A stretch of DNA of 64,000 bases from Stigmatella aurantiaca (GTDB lineage: Bacteria > Myxococcota > Myxococcia > Myxococcales > Myxococcaceae). Numbering within the stretch: the stretch's first letter is position 1; every line of letters starts with the position of its first letter. The notes beneath the pieces are model-generated. The model saw only the letters and a program-made list of their open reading frames with translations, made no database searches and had not been told where the DNA came from. The position numbers and the translations under genes are program-made. The stretch lies in contig NZ_FOAP01000026.1 of the NCBI RefSeq assembly GCF_900109545.1, positions 62,001 to 126,000 on the forward strand, read 5' to 3'. Shown one piece after another: positions 8,781-18,445 of the stretch.

Positions 8781-11700
8781 ATGACGAAATCAGTAACCCG
8801 TCCGCTCGGAACGGGCATTCGTGCGCGCAGCGCGAAGACCCTCGGAGCGGTATGGATCATGGCTGCTCTGGCTTGTGAAGGGCCGGGCACCTCCTCCACC
8901 TCCCAGCAGACCGATGGCTATCAGGCCAACACCGCGGCCCACAAGGTGCAGCTCAGCGCGGCGCAGGTTGCCCAGCTGGAGAAGAGCGGCGCCAAGTTCC
9001 AGGTGATTGGCGACTACGGCTCCTTCAAGCTCGTGCAGGCCGATGATCAGGCCCTGTCGGCGCTGCCCGCTTCGTCCGTGGAGCTCCGCGACAACTACAA
9101 CGAGATCCTGCTGAACGCCGGTGTCATCCACACCGCGACGGAGCACGGCCAGTCCCTGCGCGGCATGCGCCCGCTGGCCTTCAGCAAGGGCCTGCACATC
9201 GTGCAGTTCGCCGGTCCCGTGAAGCCCGAGTGGTACAAGGAGCTCGAGAAGACGGGCGTCCGGATCGTCACCTACATCCCCAACAACGCGTACATCGTCT
9301 ACGGGGACGCGGCGGCGCTCAGCAAGCTGGACTCGCACGTGCGTGCCTCGCGCGTCATCCAGTGGAACGGCGACTACCTCAACGACTACAAGCTGGATCC
9401 GACCGCGTACAAGTCCGAGACGCCGACGTTCGCCATCCAGCTCGTGAAGGACGCCGAGGTCAACCAGGCCACGCTGGCGCTCATCAACAAGCTGCAGTCG
9501 CGTGATGGGAAGATCCGCGAGAGCCAGGGCTACGTGAACGTCGTGGCCCACCTGACGCGCGAGAACCTGTTCGCCATCGCCGAGCGGCCGGACGTCATCT
9601 CCATCCAGCCGTACTTCACGCCGCGCAAGTTCGACGAGCGGCAGAACATGATCATCAGCGGGAACCTGTCCGGCAACGGCATCACCGGCCCGGGTTACCT
9701 GCAGTGGCTGCAGTCCAAGGGCTTCAACACGAACCAGATCGCCGACTTCGGCGTGGACGTGTCGGACAGCGGCCTGGACAACGGCTCGCAGACGCCCAAC
9801 CACTTCGCGCTGTACGCCGGTGGCAGCGTCTCCAACACCAGCCGCGTCGTCTACAACCGCCTGGAAGGCTCGCCGAACTCCGGCAGCACCATCCAGGGCT
9901 GTGACGGCCACGGTACGGTGAACTCGCACATCGTCGGCGGCTACGCCGCGCTGTCCGGTGCGCCGCACACGGACTCGTCGGGTTATGCCTACGGCCTGGG
10001 CGTGGCGCCCTTCGTGAAGCTGGGCTCGTCGGTGGTCTTCGACCCGGGCTCGTTCACGGACCCCGTCTACGAGGACCTGCAGTCGCGCGCCTACAACGAC
10101 GGCATGCGCGTCAGCAGCAACAGCTGGGGCGCCAGCTCCAACGCGTACAACGTCGACGCGCAGGCGTACGACGCGCTGGTGCGTGACGCGCAGCCCGAGG
10201 GCTCCGCGCAGGCCAACCCGGGCAACCAGGAGATGGTCATCCTGTTCGCCGCGGGCAACAGCGGCTCGGGGGCCAACACGGTCGGCACGCCGGGCACCGC
10301 GAAGAACATCATCACGGTCGGCGCCTCCGAGAACGTCCACCCCTTCGGTGGTCCGGATGCGTGCTCCACGGGTGACAACGAGGCGGACTCCGCGAACGAC
10401 ATCGTGGGCTTCTCCAGCCGCGGCCCGACCTCCGACGGCCGCAAGAAGCCGGACATCGTGGCGCCGGGTACCCACGTCTCGGGCGGTATGGCCCAGACCG
10501 AGGGCCAGCGCAGCGGCACCCCGGCCAATCCGCTGGGTGACGCGCTGCCGTGCTTCGACGCCTCGGGCGTGTGCGCGGGCTACAACAGCGACTTCCACCC
10601 GCCGGGCCAGGAGTGGTACTCGGCCTCCTCCGGCACCAGCCACTCGACCCCGGCCGTGGCCGGCGGCGCGGCGCTGGTCCGCCAGTACTTCATCAACAAG
10701 GCCCTCACGCCCCCCAGCGCGGCGATGACCAAGGCCTACCTGATGAACTCCGCCCACTACATGACGGGCACGGGCGCCAACGACAACCTGTTCTCGAACA
10801 ACCAGGGCATGGGTCTCATGGACCTGGGCTTCGCGTTCGACGGGACGCCGCGTCTGCTCAATGACCAGACCGAGGCGAACCTCTTCACCGCGACGGGCCA
10901 GACCCGCACCTTCGAGGGCACGCTCGCCGACACCACCAAGCCCTTCCGCGTCACGCTGGCGTGGACGGACGCGCCGGGTGCCACGAGCGGCAGCGCCTGG
11001 AAGAACAACCTGGACCTGTCGGTCACCATCGGCGGCGTCACCTACAAGGGCAACGTCTTCGACAAGGGCGCCTCCATCGCCGGCGGTACGGCCGATGAGC
11101 GCAACAACGCCGAGAGCGTGTTCGTGCCGGCCGGCGTGACGGGCAACTACACCGTCACGGTCACGGCGACCAACATCAACTCGGACGGCGTGCCGGCCAA
11201 CAGCACGGCGCTGGACCAGGACTTCGCGCTCGTCGTCTACAACAGCTGCGACGACGCGGGCGAGGTTCCCACCGGCGTGACGGCCACCGTCTCGGGCGAC
11301 AACAAGATCGACGTGGCGTGGACGACCAACAGCTCCGCCAGCTACGCCATCTACCGTGCCACCACCGCGGGCGGCCCCTACACCCGCGTGGCCACGGCGA
11401 CGTCCTCTCCCTACACCGACACCACCGTCTCCGGTGGCACCACGTACTACTACGTCGTTCGCGGCGTGGAGTGCGCCGAGTCGGCCAACTCCAACGAGTC
11501 CTCGGCCACCGCCACCGGCGTGTGCACGCTGCTGCCCACGTTCGCGGGCGTCACCTCGGTGACCAACGCGGCGGAGGCCACGTGCGGCACCACGGTGAAC
11601 TGGGCCGCGGGCAGCGCCTCGTGCGGCGGTACCCTGAGCTACAACGTCTACCGCAGCACCACGGCGAACTTCACCCCGTCCGAGGCCAACCGCATCGCCA

Positions 11701-14534
11701 CGGGCGTCACCGGCACCAGCTTCTCCGACACCCTGAACCTGACCCAGGGCACCACCTACCACTATGTGGTGCGCGCCGCTGAGTCCGGCATCGCCCCCAC
11801 CCCGGTCGAGGAGCAGAACACCGTCCAGAAGTCCGCCGCCCCCACGGGTGTCATCACCCCGGGCCTGAACTTCTTCGACGACCTGGACGGCAACCGTCCG
11901 GCGACCCCGGCCGCGTACTGGATCGCCACGGCCACGGCCGGCAACGCGAACACGATCAACCTCGTGTCGGGCTGCCACTACCAGTCGGCCACCAGCGCCT
12001 ACCGCTTCGGCGCGCCGAACACCTCGTGCGGCGGCACCTACCCCATCAGCACGGACGCCACCCTGTCGCTGGGCGGCAACGGCTCGGTCTCGCCCTCCAT
12101 CAATGGCTTCACCATCGATGCGTCGGCCACCGAGGCGAAGATGACCTTCAACCTCTGGTACAACTTCGAGAAGGACTACGACGGCGCCTACCTCGCCTAC
12201 AGCACCACCGCGGCGACGGGCCCCTGGACGGCCATCTCGGATGTTGTGTCCACCACCCAGCCGTACGTCTCGGCGGGCGGCTATGACGGCGCGCTCAAGA
12301 GCAGCACGACCACCCGCATCTGGACGACCCAGAACCAGGGTGCGAACGGCTCGCTCAAGGCGGTCACCGTCGACCTGAAAGCGCTGGCGGGCAAGAAGGT
12401 GTGGTTCGCGTTCCGCTTCTACGCCGACAACCTCTACAACTACGAGGGTGTCTACATCGATGACGTCCGCCTCAAGGCCGACAACATCGCCGCCTGCACC
12501 ACCAACACGCCTCCTCCGGGCCCGGCGGTGGGCTACAAGATCACCGACCTGCCGGCCTCCGCGATGGCGGGCTCCCCGGTCACCTTCACGGTCACGGCGC
12601 TGGATGCCGTGGGCCAGACGGCGACGGGCTACACGGGCAGCGCGTCCTTCACCAGCTCGGATCCCCAGGCGGTGCTGCCGGCTCCCGCGGCCTTCACGGC
12701 CGGTGTGGCCAGCAACGTGAGCATCACCTTCAAGACGCTGGGCAAGCAGACCGTGACCGCCAAGGACACGGTGACGGCCTCCATCGTGGGCACCGGTAGC
12801 ACCACGGTGACCCCGGGCGCCCCCGCGGGCATCGCCTTCACCGTGCAGCCGGCCACCGTCGGCGCGGGCGTGTCCATCGTGCCGGCCGTCAAGGTCGGTC
12901 TGGTGGATCAGTTCGGCAACCCGGTCACCACGGGCACGAACAAGGTCACCGTGGCCCTGGGCAACAACCCGACGGGCGCCACGCTGTCCGGCACCCTCTC
13001 GGTGAACGCGGTCGGCGGCGTTGCCACCTTCAGCAACCTGTCCCTGGACAAGGTGGGCACCGGCTACACGCTGGTGGCCACCGCCGAGGGCATCGAGGGC
13101 GCCACCGCCACCAGCGCGGCGTTCACGGTGACCGCGGGTCCTGCGGCCAAGCTGGCCTTCATCAAGCAGCCGTCCAACGGCCCCGTGGGTATCCTCAACG
13201 AGGTCCAGGTCGCGGTGCAGGACAAGTTCGGCAACATCAACACCACCTCCACGGCGGAAGTCACCCTCGCGCTGGATGCCAATCCGGCCGGCGGCACGCT
13301 GACCGGCACCACCAAGGTGGCGGCGGTGGCGGGTGTGGCCACGTTCAAGAACCTGCGGATCACCAAGCTCGGCACCGGCTACACGCTGGCGGCGACCTCG
13401 GGCACGCTGGCCAAGGCGGTCAGCAGCCCGTTCGATCTCGGCGCGGCGCCCCCGTTCCGGGCGCGCTTCACCACCCAGCCGAGCAACACCACTGCGGGCA
13501 CGCCGATCAGCCCGGCCGTGCAGGTCACCCTGTACGACGAGTTCGACAACGTCTCCACGACGGCCACGACCCCCGTGTCCATCGCCCTGGCCAGCAACCC
13601 GAGCGGCGCCTCGCTGAACGGCGTCACGACGGTCATCCCGGTCAACGGCATCGCGGTCTTCGACGACCTCGAGGTGGATCGCGCCGGTTCGAACTACACC
13701 CTGGTGGCGGGCGCCAGCGGCCTCTACCCGGACACGAGCAAGGGCTTCAACGTGGCCCCGGGCTCGGGCCCGTCGGTGACCAAGCTGGTCTTCCGCGCGG
13801 CCCCCACCTCCGTGGTGGCCGGTGAGACGCTGTCCGCGGTCCAGGTGGAGCTGCAGGACTCGCAGGGCCGCGTCATCACCAGCGGCACGCACACCGTGTC
13901 GCTGTACCTGGGCACCAACCCGACGGGGGCGTCGCTGCTGGGCGCCACCTCGGCCTCCACGGTCGACGGCGTGGCGACGTTCGATGACCTGTCGGTCCGC
14001 AAGGCGGGCGCGGGCTACACGCTGCGCGCGAGTGCTCCGACGTTCCAGAGCGCGGTGAGCGCGGCGTTCACGGTGACGCCGGCCGCGGCGGCCTCCTACA
14101 AGCTGGCGCTCCCCGCGAGCGTTCCGGCCGGTACGGAAGTGACGCTCACGGCCACGGCCTACGATGCGTTCCGCAACGTGGCCACCCCGTACGCGGGTGC
14201 GGCCAAGGTGACCAGCTCGGATGCGGCGGCGACGTTCCCCGCGACCGTGCAGTTCGCCGGTGGCAAGGCCAGCTTCACGGTGAAGTTCGCCACGGGTGGT
14301 CTCAACACCATCACCGTGACGGATGCCACCACGGAGAGCCTGTCCGCGTCGGTCCAGACCAACACCACGACGTCCTCCGGCGACGGTGGCGGCAACGGTG
14401 GCGGCGACGACGACGACGACGACGATTCTGGCTGCAGCGCCACGTCCGGCACTGACGCCAGCATCTACCTGGGCCTCCTGGTCCTGGCGAAGTACGCGCT
14501 GGGCCGGAAGCGCCGCGGGCAGCTCGCGGCCTAA
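8781..14534 (+). CDS. Giant subtilisin-like (S8) surface protease with Ig-like repeats and MYXO-CTERM tail
   Basis: A 1917-residue protein. The N-terminus has a lipoprotein-type signal ending MAALACEG. A propeptide-like region precedes the peptidase S8 domain, whose triad reads D329 (VSDSG), H377 (DGHGT) and S620 (SGTSHSTP), with oxyanion Asn at N493 (AAGNSG). After the catalytic domain come a P-domain/jelly-roll-like region, two fibronectin-III-like domains (about 830-1010), a carbohydrate-binding or MAM-like segment (about 1025-1235), and six Ig-like repeats (about 1250-1860). The C-terminus is Gly/Asp-rich, then SGCSATSG, a hydrophobic helix and an RKRRG end. This is the MYXO-CTERM sorting signal architecture, which predicts surface anchoring or release after processing at the Cys. 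Likely an extracellular or cell-surface degradative protease for predation or development (inference). The open frame is intact over its whole length. Confidence 0.93.
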   Translation: MTKSVTRPLGTGIRARSAKTLGAVWIMAALACEGPGTSSTSQQTDGYQANTAAHKVQLSAAQVAQLEKSGAKFQVIGDYGSFKLVQADDQALSALPASSVELRDNYNEILLNAGVIHTATEHGQSLRGMRPLAFSKGLHIVQFAGPVKPEWYKELEKTGVRIVTYIPNNAYIVYGDAAALSKLDSHVRASRVIQWNGDYLNDYKLDPTAYKSETPTFAIQLVKDAEVNQATLALINKLQSRDGKIRESQGYVNVVAHLTRENLFAIAERPDVISIQPYFTPRKFDERQNMIISGNLSGNGITGPGYLQWLQSKGFNTNQIADFGVDVSDSGLDNGSQTPNHFALYAGGSVSNTSRVVYNRLEGSPNSGSTIQGCDGHGTVNSHIVGGYAALSGAPHTDSSGYAYGLGVAPFVKLGSSVVFDPGSFTDPVYEDLQSRAYNDGMRVSSNSWGASSNAYNVDAQAYDALVRDAQPEGSAQANPGNQEMVILFAAGNSGSGANTVGTPGTAKNIITVGASENVHPFGGPDACSTGDNEADSANDIVGFSSRGPTSDGRKKPDIVAPGTHVSGGMAQTEGQRSGTPANPLGDALPCFDASGVCAGYNSDFHPPGQEWYSASSGTSHSTPAVAGGAALVRQYFINKALTPPSAAMTKAYLMNSAHYMTGTGANDNLFSNNQGMGLMDLGFAFDGTPRLLNDQTEANLFTATGQTRTFEGTLADTTKPFRVTLAWTDAPGATSGSAWKNNLDLSVTIGGVTYKGNVFDKGASIAGGTADERNNAESVFVPAGVTGNYTVTVTATNINSDGVPANSTALDQDFALVVYNSCDDAGEVPTGVTATVSGDNKIDVAWTTNSSASYAIYRATTAGGPYTRVATATSSPYTDTTVSGGTTYYYVVRGVECAESANSNESSATATGVCTLLPTFAGVTSVTNAAEATCGTTVNWAAGSASCGGTLSYNVYRSTTANFTPSEANRIATGVTGTSFSDTLNLTQGTTYHYVVRAAESGIAPTPVEEQNTVQKSAAPTGVITPGLNFFDDLDGNRPATPAAYWIATATAGNANTINLVSGCHYQSATSAYRFGAPNTSCGGTYPISTDATLSLGGNGSVSPSINGFTIDASATEAKMTFNLWYNFEKDYDGAYLAYSTTAATGPWTAISDVVSTTQPYVSAGGYDGALKSSTTTRIWTTQNQGANGSLKAVTVDLKALAGKKVWFAFRFYADNLYNYEGVYIDDVRLKADNIAACTTNTPPPGPAVGYKITDLPASAMAGSPVTFTVTALDAVGQTATGYTGSASFTSSDPQAVLPAPAAFTAGVASNVSITFKTLGKQTVTAKDTVTASIVGTGSTTVTPGAPAGIAFTVQPATVGAGVSIVPAVKVGLVDQFGNPVTTGTNKVTVALGNNPTGATLSGTLSVNAVGGVATFSNLSLDKVGTGYTLVATAEGIEGATATSAAFTVTAGPAAKLAFIKQPSNGPVGILNEVQVAVQDKFGNINTTSTAEVTLALDANPAGGTLTGTTKVAAVAGVATFKNLRITKLGTGYTLAATSGTLAKAVSSPFDLGAAPPFRARFTTQPSNTTAGTPISPAVQVTLYDEFDNVSTTATTPVSIALASNPSGASLNGVTTVIPVNGIAVFDDLEVDRAGSNYTLVAGASGLYPDTSKGFNVAPGSGPSVTKLVFRAAPTSVVAGETLSAVQVELQDSQGRVITSGTHTVSLYLGTNPTGASLLGATSASTVDGVATFDDLSVRKAGAGYTLRASAPTFQSAVSAAFTVTPAAAASYKLALPASVPAGTEVTLTATAYDAFRNVATPYAGAAKVTSSDAAATFPATVQFAGGKASFTVKFATGGLNTITVTDATTESLSASVQTNTTTSSGDGGGNGGGDDDDDDDSGCSATSGTDASIYLGLLVLAKYALGRKRRGQLAA
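12530..14370 (+). repeat. Six tandem Ig-like domain repeats within the protease gene
   Basis: About 310-base units begin near 12533, 12830, 13147, 13460, 13780 and 14095. At protein level each has the pattern 'F...P....aG......v.v.l.D..gn', a TxT- or Txx-rich strand, and 'GtgYTL.A.a.g', typical of invasin/filamin-like Ig folds. The middle four units are most alike; the first and last are a divergent pair that share 'T.sD..a..P' cores. Repeats are clear in translation but degenerate in nucleotide sequence, so recent expansion is unlikely. Confidence 0.7.
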
Positions 14535-14546
14535 GGGCTGACGCAG

Positions 14547-14576
14547 CCCCAGGCGCCCCTCGCGGGGGGCCTGGGG
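14547..14576 (+). terminator. Hairpin just after the protease gene, without T-run
   Basis: CCCCAGGC at 14547-14554 pairs with GCCTGGGG at 14569-14576, and an inner CCCC/GGGG stem closes a four-base loop. No T-tract follows. It probably supports the stronger terminator 30 bases downstream, or protects the 3' end. Confidence 0.45.
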
Positions 14577-14608
14577 TGTGCCGGGCGCAGCCGCCTGGCG
14601 GATGAATG

Positions 14609-14651
14609 AACGCGCTGGTGGGAACGTCTCCCGCCAGCGCGTTTTCTTTTT
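14609..14651 (+). terminator. Strong rho-independent terminator of the protease gene
   Basis: AACGCGCTGG (14609-14618) pairs perfectly with CCAGCGCGTT (14634-14643). Inside it GGGA pairs with TCCC. The stem is followed by TTCTTTTT. It ends only two bases before the ribosome-binding site of the next gene. Confidence 0.85.
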
Positions 14652-14667
14652 GGGAAGGAGCGTCCCG

Positions 14668-15039
14668 ATGGTGCTGGCAGGCCGTGTGTGGGTGGCCCTC
14701 ATGCTGGTGGCGAGCCCGGCGAAGCCGGCGTCCACCGAGGCCCTGAAGCAGAAGGCGGAGCGGCTCGAGGCCGAGGCGCGGGCGCTGGTGAACCCGGAGG
14801 GCTGCTCGAAGGTGGAGGAGTGCGAGCTGGCGGGGCTTGGCCAGAAGGCCTGCGGCGGGCCGCGCACCTTCGTCGTCTACTGCTCCCGGACGACGGACGC
14901 GAAGGCCCTGCAGACGAAGCTCGAGGCCCTGCTGAAGGCCGAGCGGGAGTGGCAGGAGGCCGCCGGCATCATGTCCAACTGTGCCCTGACGCGGCGGCCG
15001 CGCCCCCAGTGGGTGGAGGGCGTCTGCCGCATCCGGTAG
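14668..15039 (+). CDS. Small exported protein of unknown function
   Basis: A 123-residue protein. The ATG is preceded by GGAAGGAG at 14653-14659, an excellent ribosome-binding site. The N-terminus MVLAGRVWVALMLVASPAKPAST is a short Sec signal. The mature part has a charged helical stretch (TEALKQKAERLEAEARALV), then a region with six cysteines (contexts EGCSKVEECEL, KACGG, YCSRTT, SNCAL, GVCRI) that could form disulphides, separated by a second charged helix. The domain is not recognised. Because a terminator sits directly upstream, expression may depend on read-through or on a promoter that overlaps the terminator. Confidence 0.7.
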   Translation: MVLAGRVWVALMLVASPAKPASTEALKQKAERLEAEARALVNPEGCSKVEECELAGLGQKACGGPRTFVVYCSRTTDAKALQTKLEALLKAEREWQEAAGIMSNCALTRRPRPQWVEGVCRIR

Positions 15040-15054
15040 GCCCCGGGGGACGGC

Positions 15055-16317
15055 TCAGCGCGGCGCGGGCGCCGCCACGCGGAAGAGCTTGGCGCCCACG
15101 AGCAGGGCGAAGCCGCCGAACAGCACCGGCAGCGCGTTCCACTCGATGGCGGTGGTGAGGCTGGACATGTCGGCCACGGTGCCGATGAGCGTGGGGGAGA
15201 TGGCGTCGCCCAGCAGGTGAATGCAGAGCACGTTGAGCCCCATGGCGAAGGCGCGGAAGGCGGGTGGCACGCAGTTGACGATGGCCGCGTTGATGGGGCC
15301 GCTGTTGAGGAAGATGAAGAACTGCGCCAGGGCAATGGTGGCGAACATCGCCGGCTCCGACTCCAGGTTGACCGCCACGTACATGCACGGCGCGGCGATC
15401 AGCAGCCCCACGCCGGACATCCCCAGGCCGCCGCCCTCGCGCTTGCGGTCCAGCCGGTCTCCCAGCCAGCCTCCCGCCAAGGTGCCCAGCAGGCCCGCGG
15501 TGGCGGTGATGGCGCCGAAGATGAAGCTGGCCCGGTCCCCGGGCATGCCCCGGGCCTTCTCCATATAGGTGGGCATCCAGAAGCCCAGGCCGCCAATGGA
15601 GAACGTCATCAGCGTGTAGCCCAGCGTGGTGGCCCAGAAGGCCTTGTTGCTGGCCAGGCCCGCCAGGCCCTCCTTGAAGGGCATCTTCGTCCGGGCGCCC
15701 GGCTCGTCCATGGCCCCGCGCTGGGGCTCGGGCATGAAGAAGGCCAGGGCACCCAGGAGCAGGCCGGGCACGCCGCCGGCGTAGAAGGCCACGTGCCAGG
15801 AGTAGCTCGCCGTGAGCCAGCCGCCCAGGCCGTAGCCCATCGCCGCGCCCACGGGGATGGCGATGTAGAAGAACGAGAGCATCCGCGTGCGCTGCTCGCG
15901 GGGGTAGAGGTCCGAGATGATGGAGGGGGCCACGGCCCCGTACCCCGCCTCGCCGATGCCGATGAAGGCGCGCGCCACGAGCAGGGCCGTGAAGGACGAG
16001 GCCAGGCCCGAGGCCCCCGTGGCGAGGCTCCACAGCAGCACGCCCCCGGCCACCAGCAGCTTCCGGGGCACCCGGTCTCCCAGGTAGCCCCCCAGCGGGG
16101 AGGCCAGCATGAACACCACGATGAAGACGGTGCCCAGCAGGCCCGACTGGGTGTTGTTGATGCCGAACTCCGACTGGATGGCGGGCAGCGCGCTGGAGAC
16201 GATGTACCGGTCGAGGTAGTTGACCAGGTTGATGAGCGTGAGGACGAAGAGGGCGTAGCCCGCGCGGACCGGGGGGGCCGGTGCGGCGGGAGGGACCACC
16301 ACCGAGGGGAGGCTCAT
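15055..16317 (-). CDS. MFS transporter, spinster-like
   Basis: A 420-residue protein with about twelve transmembrane segments. It carries the MFS loop motif GYLGDRVPRK between helices 2 and 3, and the N-terminal LINLVNYLDRYIVSSALP typical of the spinster-like branch (related to sphingolipid or organic-anion transporters). The GIGEAGYGAVAP segment in helix 4-5 fits the same branch. Substrate unknown. It is the last gene of a leftward run; its start lies two bases after the stop of the Ppx/GppA gene. Confidence 0.88.
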   Translation of the reverse strand: MSLPSVVVPPAAPAPPVRAGYALFVLTLINLVNYLDRYIVSSALPAIQSEFGINNTQSGLLGTVFIVVFMLASPLGGYLGDRVPRKLLVAGGVLLWSLATGASGLASSFTALLVARAFIGIGEAGYGAVAPSIISDLYPREQRTRMLSFFYIAIPVGAAMGYGLGGWLTASYSWHVAFYAGGVPGLLLGALAFFMPEPQRGAMDEPGARTKMPFKEGLAGLASNKAFWATTLGYTLMTFSIGGLGFWMPTYMEKARGMPGDRASFIFGAITATAGLLGTLAGGWLGDRLDRKREGGGLGMSGVGLLIAAPCMYVAVNLESEPAMFATIALAQFFIFLNSGPINAAIVNCVPPAFRAFAMGLNVLCIHLLGDAISPTLIGTVADMSSLTTAIEWNALPVLFGGFALLVGAKLFRVAAPAPR

Positions 16318-16319
16318 GG

Positions 16320-17243
16320 TCAGGCGGCTCCGAACCGGTGCGCCAGCAGCCCCCAGCGCAGGCCGCGGTCGCTCACGCGGCAGCCGCTGGCCTTCAGGGC
16401 GCGCATCGCCTCCAGCAGGATGAGCGCGCCCGCGGGGATGACGTCGGCGCGCTTGGGTTGCAGCCCCGGCAGGGCCCGGCGCTCCGCCAGCGGCAGCCCG
16501 CAGAGCCGGTCCGCGAGCCCCTCCACCTCGGAGCGCGTCAGCGTGCCGCCCTGGACGCGCTGGGCGTCATAGGGCTCGATGCGGTTCTGCACCGTGAAGA
16601 GGGTGGTCACCGTGCCGGCCACGCCCACCAGCGTCGAGCCCGGGGGCGGCGGGGGCAGGGTGGCGAAGGTGGAGCGCAGGAAGGCGGTGAGCTGCTCGCG
16701 CTCCCCGGCGGCGAGCGGATCCGCGTGGAGGAAGCGCTCGGTGAGGCGCACCGCGCCCACGTCGTAGCTGTGGCGGAAGTCCACCTGGCCCGCCGGGTTG
16801 CCGTAGATGAACTCGGTGGAGCCGCCACCAATGTCGATGACCATCAGGGGGCCTGCCGCCTCGTGGGCGAAGTCCATGTGGACCGAGGCGAACGAGAGCT
16901 GGGCCTCCAGCGCTCCGGAGATGATCTCCACCGAGACGCCCGCGCGCTGCTGGGCGGCCTCCAGGAACTCGTGGCCATTCTGGGCATCCCGCGCGGCGCT
17001 GGTGGCGGACACGGCGATGCCCTGGGCGCCCAGGGCGCGGGCCTCCTGGGCAAAGGCGGTGAGGACCTCCAGCGTGGCCTCCATGCCCTCGGGGGACAGG
17101 CGGCGGCTCTGGTCGACGCCGCGGCCCAGCCGGGTGATTTCGGCACGCTCGAGCACGGCCTCGAAGCGGCCTTCCGGGGTGCGTTCCGCCACGAGGAGAA
17201 GAACGGAGTTGGTGCCCACATCAATGGTGGCAAAGCGAGGCAT
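16320..17243 (-). CDS. Ppx/GppA-family exopolyphosphatase / pppGpp phosphatase
   Basis: A 307-residue protein, start ATG at 17243 (MPRFATIDVGTNSVLLLV). It has the actin-like ATPase-fold signatures: phosphate-1 loop IDVGTNSVLLLV, the ISGALEAQLSF block (family E-A-x-L/Y), phosphate-2 loop VIDIGGGSTEF near residue 133, and VGVAGTVTTL near 212. The family hydrolyses inorganic polyphosphate and/or pppGpp. At about 300 residues it is the short form that has only the catalytic domains and lacks the HD-like C-terminus of E. coli Ppx, so which substrate it prefers is not decided by sequence. It is in the tol-led operon. Confidence 0.9.
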   Translation of the reverse strand: MPRFATIDVGTNSVLLLVAERTPEGRFEAVLERAEITRLGRGVDQSRRLSPEGMEATLEVLTAFAQEARALGAQGIAVSATSAARDAQNGHEFLEAAQQRAGVSVEIISGALEAQLSFASVHMDFAHEAAGPLMVIDIGGGSTEFIYGNPAGQVDFRHSYDVGAVRLTERFLHADPLAAGEREQLTAFLRSTFATLPPPPPGSTLVGVAGTVTTLFTVQNRIEPYDAQRVQGGTLTRSEVEGLADRLCGLPLAERRALPGLQPKRADVIPAGALILLEAMRALKASGCRVSDRGLRWGLLAHRFGAA

Positions 17244-17257
17244 TGCCACCACACTAC

Positions 17258-18445
17258 TCAACGCAAGAGCGCTTCCAAAGCCTCCGCGAGGCGCTGGTAC
17301 TCCGTGTGGGTGTTGTAGAGCTGCGCGGACAGGCGCAGGTGGCGCTGGGGCGCCTGGGGCCAGGCGATGATGGGCACCTCGATGTGGTGCTCGGTGATGA
17401 GCCGGTCCTGGAGCGGATCCCGGTAGTAGGGGGGCGGGGGCGGGGTGGGGTAGCCGTCCGGCAGGGCCACGGTGGCCATCGAGCCCACCATCTCGTCCGG
17501 ACAGTGGGGCTGTACGCCGAGCCGCTCGCACAGCAGCTTCCGGGCGGCGAGGGCCTTGGCGTGGTTGTCGGCCATGAGCGCGGGCCAGCCGCCGGGCAGC
17601 ATTCGCTCCAGGGTGCGCAGGGCATGGGGAACGCAGAGCGCGGGGGTGGGGTCCGCCGTTCCGGTCCAGTCGAAGTCCAGCCGGAAGCGCGAGCGGTCCT
17701 GGCGCGGCGAGTTGTGGCCGTGGCTCACCGACAGGGGCTTGAGGTCCTCCTGAAGCTCCTTGCGGACGTGAAGGAAGGCAGCGCCCTTGGGGGCACACAG
17801 CCACTTGTGGCAGTTGCCGGTGTAGTAGCCGGCGTTCAGGGTCCGCAGGGACAGGGGCACCTGCCCGGGGGCATGGGCGCCATCGACCAGCGTCTCCACG
17901 CCCCGCGCGCGCAGGGCCTGGACGAGCTCCTGCAGGGGAAGGACGAGCGCCGTCTGGCTGGTGATGTGGTCGACGAGGAACAGCCGGGTGCGGGGCGTCA
18001 CGCGCGCGAGCACGGCCTCCACCACGGCGGCGGGGGTGGGCGAGGGCCAGGGCAGCGCCGCGGTCACCACCTGGGCGCCGGAGCGGCTGGCCACCCAGTC
18101 CAGCGCGTTGCGGGAGGCGTTGTACTCGTGGTCGGTGGTGAGCAGCTCGTCCCCGGGGGCGAAGCGCAGCGAGCGCAGCACCGCGTTCACCCCGGAGGTG
18201 GCGTTGCTCACGAAGCTGAGGTCCTCCGGGTCCGCATCCAGGAAGGAGGCCAGGGCGGTGCGGGCCTCATCGAGCCGCCCCTCGTACTCCCGGACGAAGA
18301 ACCGCATGGGCGAGGCTTCCAGGTGCGCGCGCAGCTCGGATTGCACCTGGAGCACGGCGGTGGGGCAGGCCCCATACGCGCCGTGGTTGAGGTAGACGAT
18401 GTCGGGGGCGAGGGACCAGTGGGCGCGGAAGGGCGAGACGCTCAT
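17258..18445 (-). CDS. PLP-dependent aminotransferase class V, isopenicillin-N-epimerase-like
   Basis: A 395-residue enzyme. YLNHGAYGACP at residue 18 is the family N-terminal block, VDGAHAPGQ near 190 carries the PLP-nitrogen Asp, and GNCHKWLCAPKG near 213 contains the Schiff-base Lys. These features match the class-V branch annotated as isopenicillin N epimerase-like or cysteine-desulfurase-like; the true substrate is unknown. Its start overlaps the tolB stop by four bases (ATGA), so it is translationally coupled to the tol genes. A position usually held by pal is occupied by this gene. Confidence 0.88.
   Translation of the reverse strand: MSVSPFRAHWSLAPDIVYLNHGAYGACPTAVLQVQSELRAHLEASPMRFFVREYEGRLDEARTALASFLDADPEDLSFVSNATSGVNAVLRSLRFAPGDELLTTDHEYNASRNALDWVASRSGAQVVTAALPWPSPTPAAVVEAVLARVTPRTRLFLVDHITSQTALVLPLQELVQALRARGVETLVDGAHAPGQVPLSLRTLNAGYYTGNCHKWLCAPKGAAFLHVRKELQEDLKPLSVSHGHNSPRQDRSRFRLDFDWTGTADPTPALCVPHALRTLERMLPGGWPALMADNHAKALAARKLLCERLGVQPHCPDEMVGSMATVALPDGYPTPPPPPYYRDPLQDRLITEHHIEVPIIAWPQAPQRHLRLSAQLYNTHTEYQRLAEALEALLR

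Noticed and set aside
8790..14867. A 2025-codon open frame antisense to the protease gene
   Set aside because: It is the mirror of strong third-position G+C bias. Its translation is low-complexity Arg/Gly/Ala/His-rich with no domain, while the sense frame has full catalytic motifs.
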